Of a stretch of 7,266 nt of DNA, positions 1 through 5,468 are shown in pieces. The notes under the pieces were generated by a model. The model ran no database searches. It worked only from the letters and a program-made list of their open reading frames with translations, and was not told the origin of the DNA. The stretch's first letter is position 1; each line of letters begins with the position of its first letter. Both the position numbers and the translations under genes were made by a program. Source of the stretch: Balneolales bacterium (lineage in GTDB: Bacteria > Bacteroidota > Rhodothermia > Balneolales > HLUCCA01); NCBI GenBank assembly GCA_022565415.1, contig JAIUMT010000153.1:1-7266 (forward strand), given 5' to 3'.

Positions 1-974
1 GTGATTCGTTCTTTTGGAGTGTCAAAATCCAGGATTGCTCTTGGTCTTTCATTGAGTCGGTCTTGTATTTCCTGAATTAGCCAATCCGGAACCTTTCTAA
101 AATCCGTTCCTTTCGGGAAATACTGACGCAATAATCCGTTTGTATTCTCATTGGTACCACGTTGCCAGGGACTATGTGGATCACAAAAATATACCTTGGC
201 TTTGCTTAAACCTGTAATATTGCCGTGACTGCTCATTTCACTACCTTGATCATAGGTCATCGATTTGCGTAGGTGCTCGGGGAAGTTATTCATTTTATTG
301 GCAAAACTTACCGTTACATAATCGCTGTCCTTGAAGTCCAGTGGCACGAGCAGGGTAAAGCGGGTGGTTCGTTCAACCAGGGTACCTAGAGCACTACTGT
401 TGCGACTACCCATCATCAAGTCCCCCTCCCAATGGCCCGGAACCAATCGGCTTTCAATCTCTGGATCGCGATCATGGATGCTAACCATGTCCACAAAACG
501 TGCTTTTTTGGCCGTTGTAGCAGGGGCTTGTCCTCGTTTAGGCTTCGCCTGCCGCAGTTCACGAACCAGCTGTTTCTTAAGTGCTCCGCGCGCATGGATA
601 TAAATATACGTGTAAATCGTTTCGTGACTGACCTGCATGTTGCGATCCTGTGGAAAGCGTTTCTTGAGTTCTCCGGCAATTTGCTGCGGGGACCATTGTA
701 AGTTCAACTTTTCAAGCACCAATGTCCACAACGCTGGTGATTTGGTTAGTTTTTGATGTCCAAAGTGACGTTTACGGGCGCTGGAATCAGCCTTATGTTG
801 AGCCGTATAGGCCGAATATGATGCCTCGGGACAGCTATTTCGCTTAATTTCCCGGCTAATCACGCTACGATGCCGAGCCAGTTGGTAAGCGATATGAGAA
901 GGTTTATAACCTTGACTGAGCAGAACCATTATGCGTTCTCTGTCAATGGGGGTAAGTCTGTTGTGTGTTGCCAT
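1..974 (-). CDS. IS30-family transposase, C-terminus cut by window edge
   Basis: The minus frame is open from the ATG at 974 to the window edge (324 codons, no stop). The protein is a DDE transposase that cuts and joins IS30 ends. Residues about 6-46 form the helix-turn-helix (SQGYKPSHIAYQLARHRSVI, then SREIKRN), which is typical of the family. WSPQQIAGELKKRF at 94-107 and SHETIYTYIY at 116-125 are further family blocks. The catalytic residues appear to be D185 (HWEGDLMMG), D242 (TYDQGSEM) and E276 in SPWQRGTNENTNGLLRQYFP. The tail NERPRAILDFDTP at 308-320 is the usual end of the family, so only a few residues should be missing. No frameshift or internal stop was found, so the gene looks intact as far as it can be seen. 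It starts only 9 bp beyond the stop of the upstream small gene, which reflects the insertion and not an operon. Confidence 0.95.
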   Translation of the reverse strand, partial: MATHNRLTPIDRERIMVLLSQGYKPSHIAYQLARHRSVISREIKRNSCPEASYSAYTAQHKADSSARKRHFGHQKLTKSPALWTLVLEKLNLQWSPQQIAGELKKRFPQDRNMQVSHETIYTYIYIHARGALKKQLVRELRQAKPKRGQAPATTAKKARFVDMVSIHDRDPEIESRLVPGHWEGDLMMGSRNSSALGTLVERTTRFTLLVPLDFKDSDYVTVSFANKMNNFPEHLRKSMTYDQGSEMSSHGNITGLSKAKVYFCDPHSPWQRGTNENTNGLLRQYFPKGTDFRKVPDWLIQEIQDRLNERPRAILDFDTPKERI

Positions 975-1028
975 AGTTCGAGTTTAATCATTAAACCCAA
1001 CTTGTTGCATTAAAAACTTGAGACCGCC
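1..1028 (-). mobile_element. IS30-family insertion sequence, partial (one end)
   Basis: This is the transposase-start end of an IS30-family element; the other end lies before base 1. The outer boundary is estimated, not proved. The stretch at about 1004-1028 (GTTGCATTAAAAACTTGAG, then ACCGCC) resembles the terminal inverted repeats that I recall from IS30-family elements, and it lies about 30-55 bp upstream of the transposase start, a normal distance. The second terminal repeat and the target duplication cannot be seen here, so the end could be some bases to either side. If it is right, the insertion overlaps the 3' end of the small gene at 984-1247. Confidence 0.6.
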
Positions 1029-1247
1029 AAGTCCTTTTTTTGTAGGTTTATCCAGTCCACCCTTCCAAGGCAGTGTTGGTAGTTCATCATTTGCCACCTT
1101 TTGGGCAATTTCGGGGTTTTCATCTCTTAATTTTCTGCCAACTTCCCAACAAATGATTAATCCGTGATCATTTTGACGCCACTTCTCTTCCCAGTTCAAG
1201 TTTTCCCTGATGGGTTCGAAAATACTTCTTTTTATCATGGTACTCAT
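984..1247 (-). CDS. Hypothetical cassette protein, probably with IS30-derived C-terminus
   Basis: I do not recognise this 87-residue protein. It is soluble-looking and rich in charged and Trp residues (NWEEKWRQNDHGLIICWEVG at about 17-36), with no signal peptide or membrane segment. It begins about 30 bp after the core box of the attC-like site, the normal place for a cassette gene. I chose the Met at 1247. A Met at 1238 is equally possible, and a longer frame (Met at 1280 or 1379) would run through the attC. None has a convincing ribosome binding site. The last 14 or so residues (GGLKFLMQQVGFND) are read from bases that look like the IS30 terminus. The original gene was therefore probably longer or different, and this is a truncated, chimeric product. 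Whether it is still functional is unknown. Confidence 0.55.
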   Translation of the reverse strand: MSTMIKRSIFEPIRENLNWEEKWRQNDHGLIICWEVGRKLRDENPEIAQKVANDELPTLPWKGGLDKPTKKGLGGLKFLMQQVGFND

Positions 1248-1276
1248 GTCAGTGCGATTTAAAATAGATATTTTGC

Positions 1277-1363
1277 GCATAACGGTTTGGCATTTGTGCG
1301 GCGTGGCGACCAATAAAGAATAGCAACAAACGCTAACCCGTCCGCACGAAATGCCTGTTATGC
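1277..1363 (-). other. attC-like integron recombination site (minus orientation)
   Basis: Read on the minus strand, the outer box is GCATAAC (1363-1357), then a one-base spacer. The arm GGCATTTCGTGCGG (1355-1342) follows, then a 40-nt variable centre. The arm CCGCACAAATGCC (1301-1289), the spacer AAACC and the core box GTTATGC (1283-1277) complete the site. The arms pair over 13 bp with a single unpaired C at 1348. The boxes fit the attC pattern RYYYAAC...GTTRRRY except at one position. The bulge is in the 5' arm, and on the recombining bottom strand it would be an extrahelical G, one of the two bases known to set attC orientation. This places the site at the 3' end of the minus-strand gene block at 1417-3445. 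The 87-bp length is within the known attC range. Confidence 0.75.
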
Positions 1364-1416
1364 TTTTTGAGTTTAACAAAATCTTCTATCCATTTAAAAT
1401 ATTTGACATGAGTTAA

Positions 1417-1707
1417 TTATTTTATTTCTAATTCAGTTTTAATTGCATAATAGATTAAGCATAATATGTAACCACAAACACCAAATACTAGCCCTATAAA
1501 CAATGACTTAATCAAATTGATTTCAAATAAGAAAAGACTAATATAGGCGGGAATAAATGATGTTAAAAAACCTAGAATATTGGATGTATTTGAGACATTT
1601 TTAGGACCAATAATCAAATTGCATGTATTACATCGCCATTCACTAGTACTTGACATCAGTAATAGACGAGATTTCGGCTGCTTTGTTTTGCATTGTGGAC
1701 AAGTCAT
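1417..1707 (-). CDS. Zinc-ribbon membrane protein, last gene of peptide operon
   Basis: This is a 96-residue protein. The N-terminus carries two CxxC pairs, C3/C6 (MTCPQCKTK) and C26/C29 (WRCNTCN), the pattern of a small zinc ribbon. Two hydrophobic segments follow at about 44-62 and 68-88, with a short charged tail, so it is likely an inner-membrane protein with a cytoplasmic metal-binding head. The start overlaps the stop of the preceding gene by ATGA (1704-1707), so translation is probably coupled. I do not recognise a specific family. Given its position after a glycine-zipper peptide and two other membrane proteins, an accessory role in export of the peptide or protection from it is possible, but this is inferred from context only. 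The attC-like site begins 54 bp after its stop. Confidence 0.8.
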   Translation of the reverse strand: MTCPQCKTKQPKSRLLLMSSTSEWRCNTCNLIIGPKNVSNTSNILGFLTSFIPAYISLFLFEINLIKSLFIGLVFGVCGYILCLIYYAIKTELEIK

Positions 1708-2249
1708 AACATTTTTACTATAAAATGAAAAAATAAGATTATGGAAAACGGGATTACGACGAAAAGTAGTGTTTGATAAATAGTCTCGTTTTCATCCCTC
1801 AAAATGAATGGAGAAATAACTATAGGGAAAGCTGACAATACATTTTGGTACATAGCTAATTTACTATTCCCAATATATGGAATCAAGTTCATGTCGTGAT
1901 AGTCGTTAATAGAAATCAAAACATGACTATCTTTTAACAAAATATAGTACAAAGTTATTAAACTTAGTAAAATCAAAGGTACAAGTGATATTACAATTGA
2001 TTGCATTATTGCATGAGAATCTTTGTTCAGGTCTAATAACTCGGACGTAATTTTTATAATGATGAAAAAAACGACTATTTTTATCAATATGTACGATACA
2101 CCAATAATAAATTCAATTATGAGTAAAGTGGTTATTAGATTTGGATTGTGAAACTCCGTTGAAATTTTGGCTAGTAAAGTCAGTCTTATGAGTCCATAAA
2201 TTATCATGTAAAACAAAACTACTAAAATTGTAGCTATCTTGTTATTCAT
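1704..2249 (-). CDS. Polytopic membrane protein, Yip1-like
   Basis: This 181-residue protein is very hydrophobic. Likely membrane segments lie at about 5-26, 41-67, 84-105, 137-151 and 158-179, with a polar loop (KDSHVLISINDYHDM) at about 106-120. The topology and the run ISLVPLILLSLITL after a polar linker recall Yip1-domain proteins, but the match is by shape and is not decisive. It overlaps SpoIIM upstream and the zinc-ribbon gene downstream by ATGA at both ends, so the three are almost certainly made from one message. No catalytic motif is visible, which makes it a poor candidate for a peptidase or ATPase. An immunity or channel-like role next to a membrane-active peptide is a context-based inference. 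The coding sequence is very AT-rich, like its neighbours. Confidence 0.8.
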   Translation of the reverse strand: MNNKIATILVVLFYMIIYGLIRLTLLAKISTEFHNPNLITTLLIIEFIIGVSYILIKIVVFFIIIKITSELLDLNKDSHAIMQSIVISLVPLILLSLITLYYILLKDSHVLISINDYHDMNLIPYIGNSKLAMYQNVLSAFPIVISPFILRDENETIYQTLLFVVIPFSIILFFHFIVKML

Positions 2250-2761
2250 AAATAAGGGGATATATATATTTCTATTATAGTGCCAATAATTAATGATGAG
2301 ATCACTACAATTGAGTACTTTTTCAACATTGGGTAGTTAAAGAATCTTATTGTAATATTCGAATCGTACAACTGGTTAAATACGTATACTCCCAAGCATA
2401 GTCCGATTTTCGCAGAATAAATAATAGCAACAATTTCAGGTATAGCATGAGGTATAAAGTTCCAAACTGTAACTAAATCACTTCTATAAATGAATGCGAT
2501 AACGTTTCCAAAAACTAGTCCGTTGTAAAATGTATTTACTAACGTCATCAACCCCAATGACAAAAATCCAAGTATATTAATAACGCAAACCCAAAAGTTG
2601 TTAATTAATATTGATTGAAACGTAAGCTGACTTTCACTGAATACAACATCGTTACCAACAACTATCATTGTTGTCGTAACTCCCTTACTAATTAGCAACC
2701 CAACAGTTAAGCCCATAGCTAATACTGTGATTACTAAAATTGTGTTGAAATTCGTATTCAT
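2246..2761 (-). CDS. SpoIIM/DUF95-family membrane protein
   Basis: This 171-residue protein has hydrophobic segments at about 7-25, 56-78, 82-92, 108-127 and 150-168. The family pattern is visible: INNFWVCVINILGFLSLGL (about 53-71), then TFYNGLVFGNVIAFIY (77-92), then FIPHAIPEIVAII (102-114). The asparagine pair N54-N55, the N80-G81 turn and the PH-x-x-PE motif correspond to the conserved NN, NG and HG-x-x-E positions of SpoIIM proteins. Members of this family occur as DUF95 proteins in circular-bacteriocin operons, where they take part in production and immunity. They also occur in sporulation, which is unlikely here. The gene starts 57 bp after the glycine-zipper peptide gene, beyond a hairpin, and has no clear ribosome binding site. 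Its stop overlaps the start of the next gene (ATGA at 2246-2249). Confidence 0.85.
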   Translation of the reverse strand: MNTNFNTILVITVLAMGLTVGLLISKGVTTTMIVVGNDVVFSESQLTFQSILINNFWVCVINILGFLSLGLMTLVNTFYNGLVFGNVIAFIYRSDLVTVWNFIPHAIPEIVAIIYSAKIGLCLGVYVFNQLYDSNITIRFFNYPMLKKYSIVVISSLIIGTIIEIYISPYL

Positions 2762-2767
2762 AATGAA

Positions 2768-2804
2768 TTAAAGCCACTACAAAATGATGTTGCAGTGGCT
2801 TTAA
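2768..2804 (-). terminator. Intergenic hairpin, possible attenuating terminator
   Basis: The arms TTAAAGCCACT (2768-2778) and AGTGGCTTTAA (2794-2804) pair perfectly over 11 bp, with a 15-nt loop that can add a C-A/T-G pair. On the minus strand the hairpin lies just after the stop of the peptide gene (2818) and ends 7 bp before the start of the SpoIIM gene. The following T run is short and broken, so full termination is doubtful. Partial termination or mRNA-end protection would give more peptide mRNA than membrane-protein mRNA, a common arrangement in bacteriocin operons. Confidence 0.6.
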
Positions 2805-2817
2805 AAGATACTGGTGA

Positions 2818-3084
2818 CTAGAGACCCGCAGCAATTCCAACTGCAAAACCGACAGGACCGCCAAATACTGCCCCATAAATAGCACCCTGTGTTGCGCCGT
2901 GGATTGCTCCGAAAGCAGATAATGCCGCTATTTCGCCATTAGTTGCATCAGTTTGCTCTGCAACAACATAAGCGATTGCAACCCAAGCATTTGATTCGTT
3001 GATAGTTGCTTTATTTTCTAACGTTATTGTTGAAATAAGCCCAATAAATGCGATAAGTATGCAGGAAAGTTTTATTTTTTTCAT
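2818..3084 (-). CDS. Glycine-zipper, bacteriocin-like secreted peptide precursor
   Basis: This is an 88-residue precursor. The N-terminus is a Sec-type signal-like segment: Lys at 2, 3 and 5, then a hydrophobic core at about 6-22. A polar stretch follows, and the C-terminal half is small-residue-rich (ALSAFGAIHGATQGAIYG at 54-71). From G59 to G87 a glycine falls at every fourth residue (59, 63, 67, 71, 75, 79, 83, 87), an unbroken glycine zipper. That pattern favours tight helix packing in membranes and is typical of pore-forming class II bacteriocin peptides. No double-glycine leader is apparent, and the cleavage site is unclear. The ribosome binding site GGAG at 3093-3090 sits 5 bp before the ATG and supports this start. 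The gene lies between a LuxR-type regulator and a SpoIIM operon. Alternatives are a glycine-zipper membrane anchor or a toxin of another kind. The bacteriocin role is an inference. Confidence 0.75.
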   Translation of the reverse strand: MKKIKLSCILIAFIGLISTITLENKATINESNAWVAIAYVVAEQTDATNGEIAALSAFGAIHGATQGAIYGAVFGGPVGFAVGIAAGL

Positions 3085-3112
3085 TTTAACTCCGAAATTT
3101 AAAATCGATTTG

Positions 3113-3150
3113 TTATTTAATTATGACATTTTGAGTCACTATTTAAATAA
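3113..3150. promoter_or_regulatory. Long dyad upstream of peptide gene, possible operator
   Basis: The arms TTATTTAATTATGAC (3113-3127) and GTCACTATTTAAATAA (3135-3150) are near-perfect inverted repeats around a 7-base centre, with GTCA/TGAC at the inner edge and TTATTTAA at the outer edge. The dyad is centred about 47 bp upstream of the peptide start, between the LuxR-type gene and the peptide gene. A CATAAT box overlaps it on the minus strand (3127-3122). It could be the binding site of the upstream regulator. It could also act as an mRNA hairpin after the luxR-type gene. The AT-richness of the arms tempers confidence. Confidence 0.45.
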
Positions 3151-3193
3151 AAGCTAATGAATAGATTTAGTAAATAACCATTTATTGGTATTA

Positions 3194-3445
3194 TTATACT
3201 AATTCACTATGTAATCTAATTTCGTTAATCCCCCACTTAAATAGTGAGTTTCTCCCTCTTAAGCCAAGTTTTTTAGTTATATTTTTCTTGTGAACAATGG
3301 TAGTATTTTTAGAGATATAAAGAATTTCTCCAATTTCACTATTTGTATGTCCCTCAAGCACCAAATCCAACACTTGTACTTCTCTAACGCTCAATATCTT
3401 AAGTGCCTCAACATATTTGAAAGTATATTTTTTATTACTCGCCAT
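3194..3445 (-). CDS. Stand-alone LuxR/GerE-type helix-turn-helix regulator
   Basis: This 83-residue protein is essentially only the LuxR-type DNA-binding domain. LSVREVQVLDLVLEGHTNSE (18-37) followed by IGEILYISKNTTIVHKKN (38-55) and ITKKLGLRGR matches the family consensus: LSxRE, then a short helix, then the N-x-x-I-x-x-x-L-x-I-S turn and the recognition helix. There is no receiver or ligand-binding domain, so the signal, if any, must come from a partner or from abundance. I chose the ATG at 3445 because GAGGG (3455-3451) stands 5 bp upstream. The longer frame from 3487 starts inside the core-site box GTTATGC and would add an unrelated 14-residue stretch. It lies 109 bp before the glycine-zipper peptide gene on the same strand, and is the obvious candidate to control it, perhaps through the dyad at 3113-3150. 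Confidence 0.88.
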   Translation of the reverse strand: MASNKKYTFKYVEALKILSVREVQVLDLVLEGHTNSEIGEILYISKNTTIVHKKNITKKLGLRGRNSLFKWGINEIRLHSELV

Positions 3446-3483
3446 AAAAACCCTCTTTTTTTTGATTATCATTAAAGTAGATT

Positions 3484-3505
3484 GCATAACGCCCCAACGT
3501 TAAGC
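3484..3505 (-). other. Integron core-site-like end, possibly a degenerate attC
   Basis: Read on the minus strand, GCTTAACGTTGGGGC (3505-3491) followed by GTTATGC (3490-3484) resembles the right-hand end of an attC: an L-box-like TTAAC, a G/C-rich spacer, then the core box. The same GTTATGC box ends the two clearer sites in this window. I could not find a convincing pairing left arm in the next 110 bases upstream, so this may be a truncated or decayed attC. The LuxR-type gene starts 38 bp after it, as a cassette gene would. Confidence 0.4.
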
Positions 3506-3615
3506 TTCAATTATGACTACAGGTCTAATAGTTACAAGAGTTTTCAAAGCCGTAGTTGTGACAGGTTTCGGTAAAATATTTACAAACATTTACACTTACG
3601 CTAATAATACTTTAA
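3491..3615 (-). other. Gene-free segment between two GTTATGC boxes
   Basis: These 125 bases lie between the core box of the second attC (3616-3622) and the core box at 3484-3490. I see no credible coding sequence. If both boxes are real recombination sites, this would be a non-coding mini-cassette, which is known in integron arrays. Its main possible function here is to provide the promoter for the downstream regulator gene. Confidence 0.4.
3510..3537 (-). promoter_or_regulatory. Possible promoter for the LuxR-type gene
   Basis: On the minus strand, TTGTAA (3537-3532) and CATAAT (3515-3510) are separated by 16 bp, a weak sigma-70-like pair. The regulator starts 65 bp downstream of the -10 box. 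The match is moderate and the region is AT-rich, so chance is a real alternative. Bacteroidota promoters often follow a different consensus. Confidence 0.25.
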
Positions 3616-3731
3616 GCATAACGGCCTTGCGTTTAAGCTGCAGGGCTATGGAGAGTGTGACAAATGCCAATGTAGTAAATTGCCTGAGAATTCCAAACAA
3701 CGCATCGCAGAACCTGTCAGCTTGAAACGCT
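3616..3731 (-). other. Second attC-like site, split by the IS21 element
   Basis: On the minus strand, the arm GCGTTTCAAGCTGACAGG (3730-3713) pairs with CCTGCAGCTTAAACGC (3644-3629) over 16 bp, leaving only C3724 and A3717 unpaired. After the spacer AAGGCC comes the core box GTTATGC (3622-3616). The centre is about 68 nt. On the bottom strand the bulges would be G and T, exactly the two extrahelical bases known in attC sites. The matching outer box is missing next to the arm but is found beyond the IS21 element as ACATAAC (6292-6286). Joining the two flanks restores box, one A, then stem, the same spacing as the site at 1277-1363. The restored site would be about 123 bp, like Vibrio repeats. 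Confidence 0.75.
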
Positions 3732-3753
3732 TGTTGACGATTTCAGTCCATAT

Positions 3754-3834
3754 TGACCCACCCATTTCACTGGAAGTTGACCCACCTGTTTCAGTGTAAA
3801 GTGACCCACCTATTTCACTCGATACTGACCCACC
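3754..3834 (+). repeat. IS21 left-end array of 24-bp-phased repeats
   Basis: TGACCCACC occurs four times, starting at 3754, 3778, 3802 and 3826, exactly 24 bp apart. ATTTCACT or a close variant follows the first three. Multiple terminal repeats of this kind are the transposase-binding sites in IS21-family elements. Confidence 0.85.
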
Positions 3835-3882
3835 CTCTCGGATCCTTGGTACCTTTGTTTTTTTCACAAAAAACGGAGGCAT

Positions 3883-5451
3883 ATGGCAGCAAAACCAATT
3901 ACCATGAATCAGATTCGAATACTCTTACAGCAAGCCCGAAGCGGGCAATCTATACGGCAGATAGTCCGCGACACCGGGCTATCTCGCAATACCGTTCGTT
4001 CCTACCTACGACAAATTGAGCAAAGTGGCCATACATTTGCCCAGGCACTGGCTCTGGACGATGTAAGTTTGTCGGTAATTTGTAAACAACAAGATCCCTG
4101 CACACATACACACGTTGATGCACGCCATCATTCACTGCAACAATGGCTTCGTCTTCACGGAAAAGATCTTGGCAAGAACCATACTACCCGGCAGTTGCTC
4201 TGGGAAGAATATCGACAGGCTCATAGCGATGGGTATGGATATACCTGGTTTTGTCATCACATCAATACCTACTTGCAACAGCACGAGCTCACCGCTGTGC
4301 TTGAGCATAAGCCTGCACAGACCGTTATGTTCGACTTTGCCGGAGATACGTTGTGCTATTATGATCGGGATACCGACCAACCTGTGGCCACGCAAGTTTG
4401 GGTAGGTGTGTTACCGTCAACCAGCTTTATGCATGTAAAAGCGGCACATTCCCAGCGGCAAGAAGAGGTGGCCGAGCTTGTTCAGGATAGTTTTATGTAC
4501 TTTGGCGGGGTCCCCCAACGGGCGTTATTTGATAATTTCCGCAGTGTCGTTAAACGAGCCGATCGTTATGAACCTACACTCCCCGAGCTCATGGAGAGTC
4601 TGTCGGTGCACTATCAGTGCACCTTTATGACCACACGCGTGCGAAAACCCCGCGATAAAGCTAGCGTAGAAAGTGCTGTCAACGTGGCCTATAAACGTAT
4701 TTATGGCAAACTCCGCAATCAACGTTACTACAGCCTTACCGAGCTCAATGAGGGTATTGCTCAGGCGTTGGAAGAACTTAACGACCGTGCTTTTAAGGGG
4801 AAGACGGTATGTAGAAGGGAGCTGTTCGAGCGCTATGAGAAACCCTTGTTGGCTACCCTGCCCAGCACTGCCATGGTAGTGCGTCGACGAGCCGAAGTCA
4901 AAGTTCAGCGAAACTACCACGTGATACTGGGTCAGGATATGCATCAGTACAGTGTGCCCTGGCGTTATGCCGGTAAAAAAGTACGTCTATGCTGGACGAA
5001 CCAAGATGTCGAGATCTATGCGGGCTTGAATCGCATTGCCATACATCAGCGCAATCCGCGACGCTTCGGCTATACCACGCTCAAAGAACATATGCCCCCG
5101 TCTCACCAGTCCATGCTGGAGCATCGTGGCTGGGATGGCGAATATTTTGTCAAAAAGGCGCGGGAAATTGGGCCGGCTACCGCTCAGGCCATTCAGCGTA
5201 TATTGGCTGCTAAATCGTTTCCTGAACAAACCTACAAATCCTGTTTGGGCGTGTTAAAACTGGCAGATAAGTACACCGGGCAGCGACTCGAGGGCGTTTG
5301 CGTGATGGTCGAGCACGTACCCCGTGCAAGCTACCAGCTTATTAAAACGATGCTGGAAAAGAATCGGGATTTACACCACCATCGCGCCGACCCGAATCAG
5401 CCACTCACACCAGCGCACGCGAATATCCGCGGTTCGCATACCTATCAATAA
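3883..5451 (+). CDS. istA: IS21-family transposase IstA
   Basis: This 522-residue protein, full length for the family, is the DDE transposase that acts with IstB. An N-terminal helix-turn-helix (SGQSIRQIVRDTGLSRNTVR at about 20-39) precedes an integrase core. The probable catalytic residues are D151 (VMFDFAG), D217 (ALFDNFRSVVKR) and E263 (KPRDKASVESAVNVAYKRIY). The C-terminal part (about 330-500) is the usual beta-rich and helical region, with VPWRYAGKKVRL at about 358-369. The start at 3883 follows GGAGG (3875-3879) at 3 bp. The left-end repeats lie directly upstream. istB begins 17 bp after its stop. The protein resembles Bacteroidota IstA proteins that I recall. I see no frameshift or missing key residue. 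Confidence 0.96.
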   Translation: MAAKPITMNQIRILLQQARSGQSIRQIVRDTGLSRNTVRSYLRQIEQSGHTFAQALALDDVSLSVICKQQDPCTHTHVDARHHSLQQWLRLHGKDLGKNHTTRQLLWEEYRQAHSDGYGYTWFCHHINTYLQQHELTAVLEHKPAQTVMFDFAGDTLCYYDRDTDQPVATQVWVGVLPSTSFMHVKAAHSQRQEEVAELVQDSFMYFGGVPQRALFDNFRSVVKRADRYEPTLPELMESLSVHYQCTFMTTRVRKPRDKASVESAVNVAYKRIYGKLRNQRYYSLTELNEGIAQALEELNDRAFKGKTVCRRELFERYEKPLLATLPSTAMVVRRRAEVKVQRNYHVILGQDMHQYSVPWRYAGKKVRLCWTNQDVEIYAGLNRIAIHQRNPRRFGYTTLKEHMPPSHQSMLEHRGWDGEYFVKKAREIGPATAQAIQRILAAKSFPEQTYKSCLGVLKLADKYTGQRLEGVCVMVEHVPRASYQLIKTMLEKNRDLHHHRADPNQPLTPAHANIRGSHTYQ

Positions 5452-5468
5452 AACCCAAAACAAAAGCT

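Noticed and set aside
416..701. Open frames on both strands, 87-90 codons
   Set aside because: They are shadows of the IS30 transposase, which is continuously open on the minus strand with all family motifs.
1248..1379. N-terminal extension of the small gene at 984-1247 back to 1379
   Set aside because: It would read straight through the attC-like hairpin. The extension is Cys/Ser-rich and unlike the rest.
2688..2885. 65-codon minus-strand frame
   Set aside because: It overlaps the peptide and SpoIIM genes in another frame and spans the hairpin; there is no domain and no ribosome binding site.
3650..3705. Similarity of the attC centre to the IS30 transposase region around 650-690
   Set aside because: About 30 bp align at roughly three-quarters identity around AAATTGCC. 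This is too short to separate from chance without a search.
3608..3799. Plus-strand frame with a CxxCxC motif (GYGECDKCQCSKLPEN)
   Set aside because: It resembles the first half of a small zinc ribbon, but there is no start codon, no second Cys pair, and the frame runs into the IS21 end. It lies inside the attC centre.
3646..3882. Repetitive minus-strand frame (GGS-SEIGGS-type repeats)
   Set aside because: The repeats are the translated IS21 terminal repeats, not a protein.
4525..5229. Minus-strand frames of 80-139 codons inside istA
   Set aside because: They are antisense shadows of a well-supported transposase gene.
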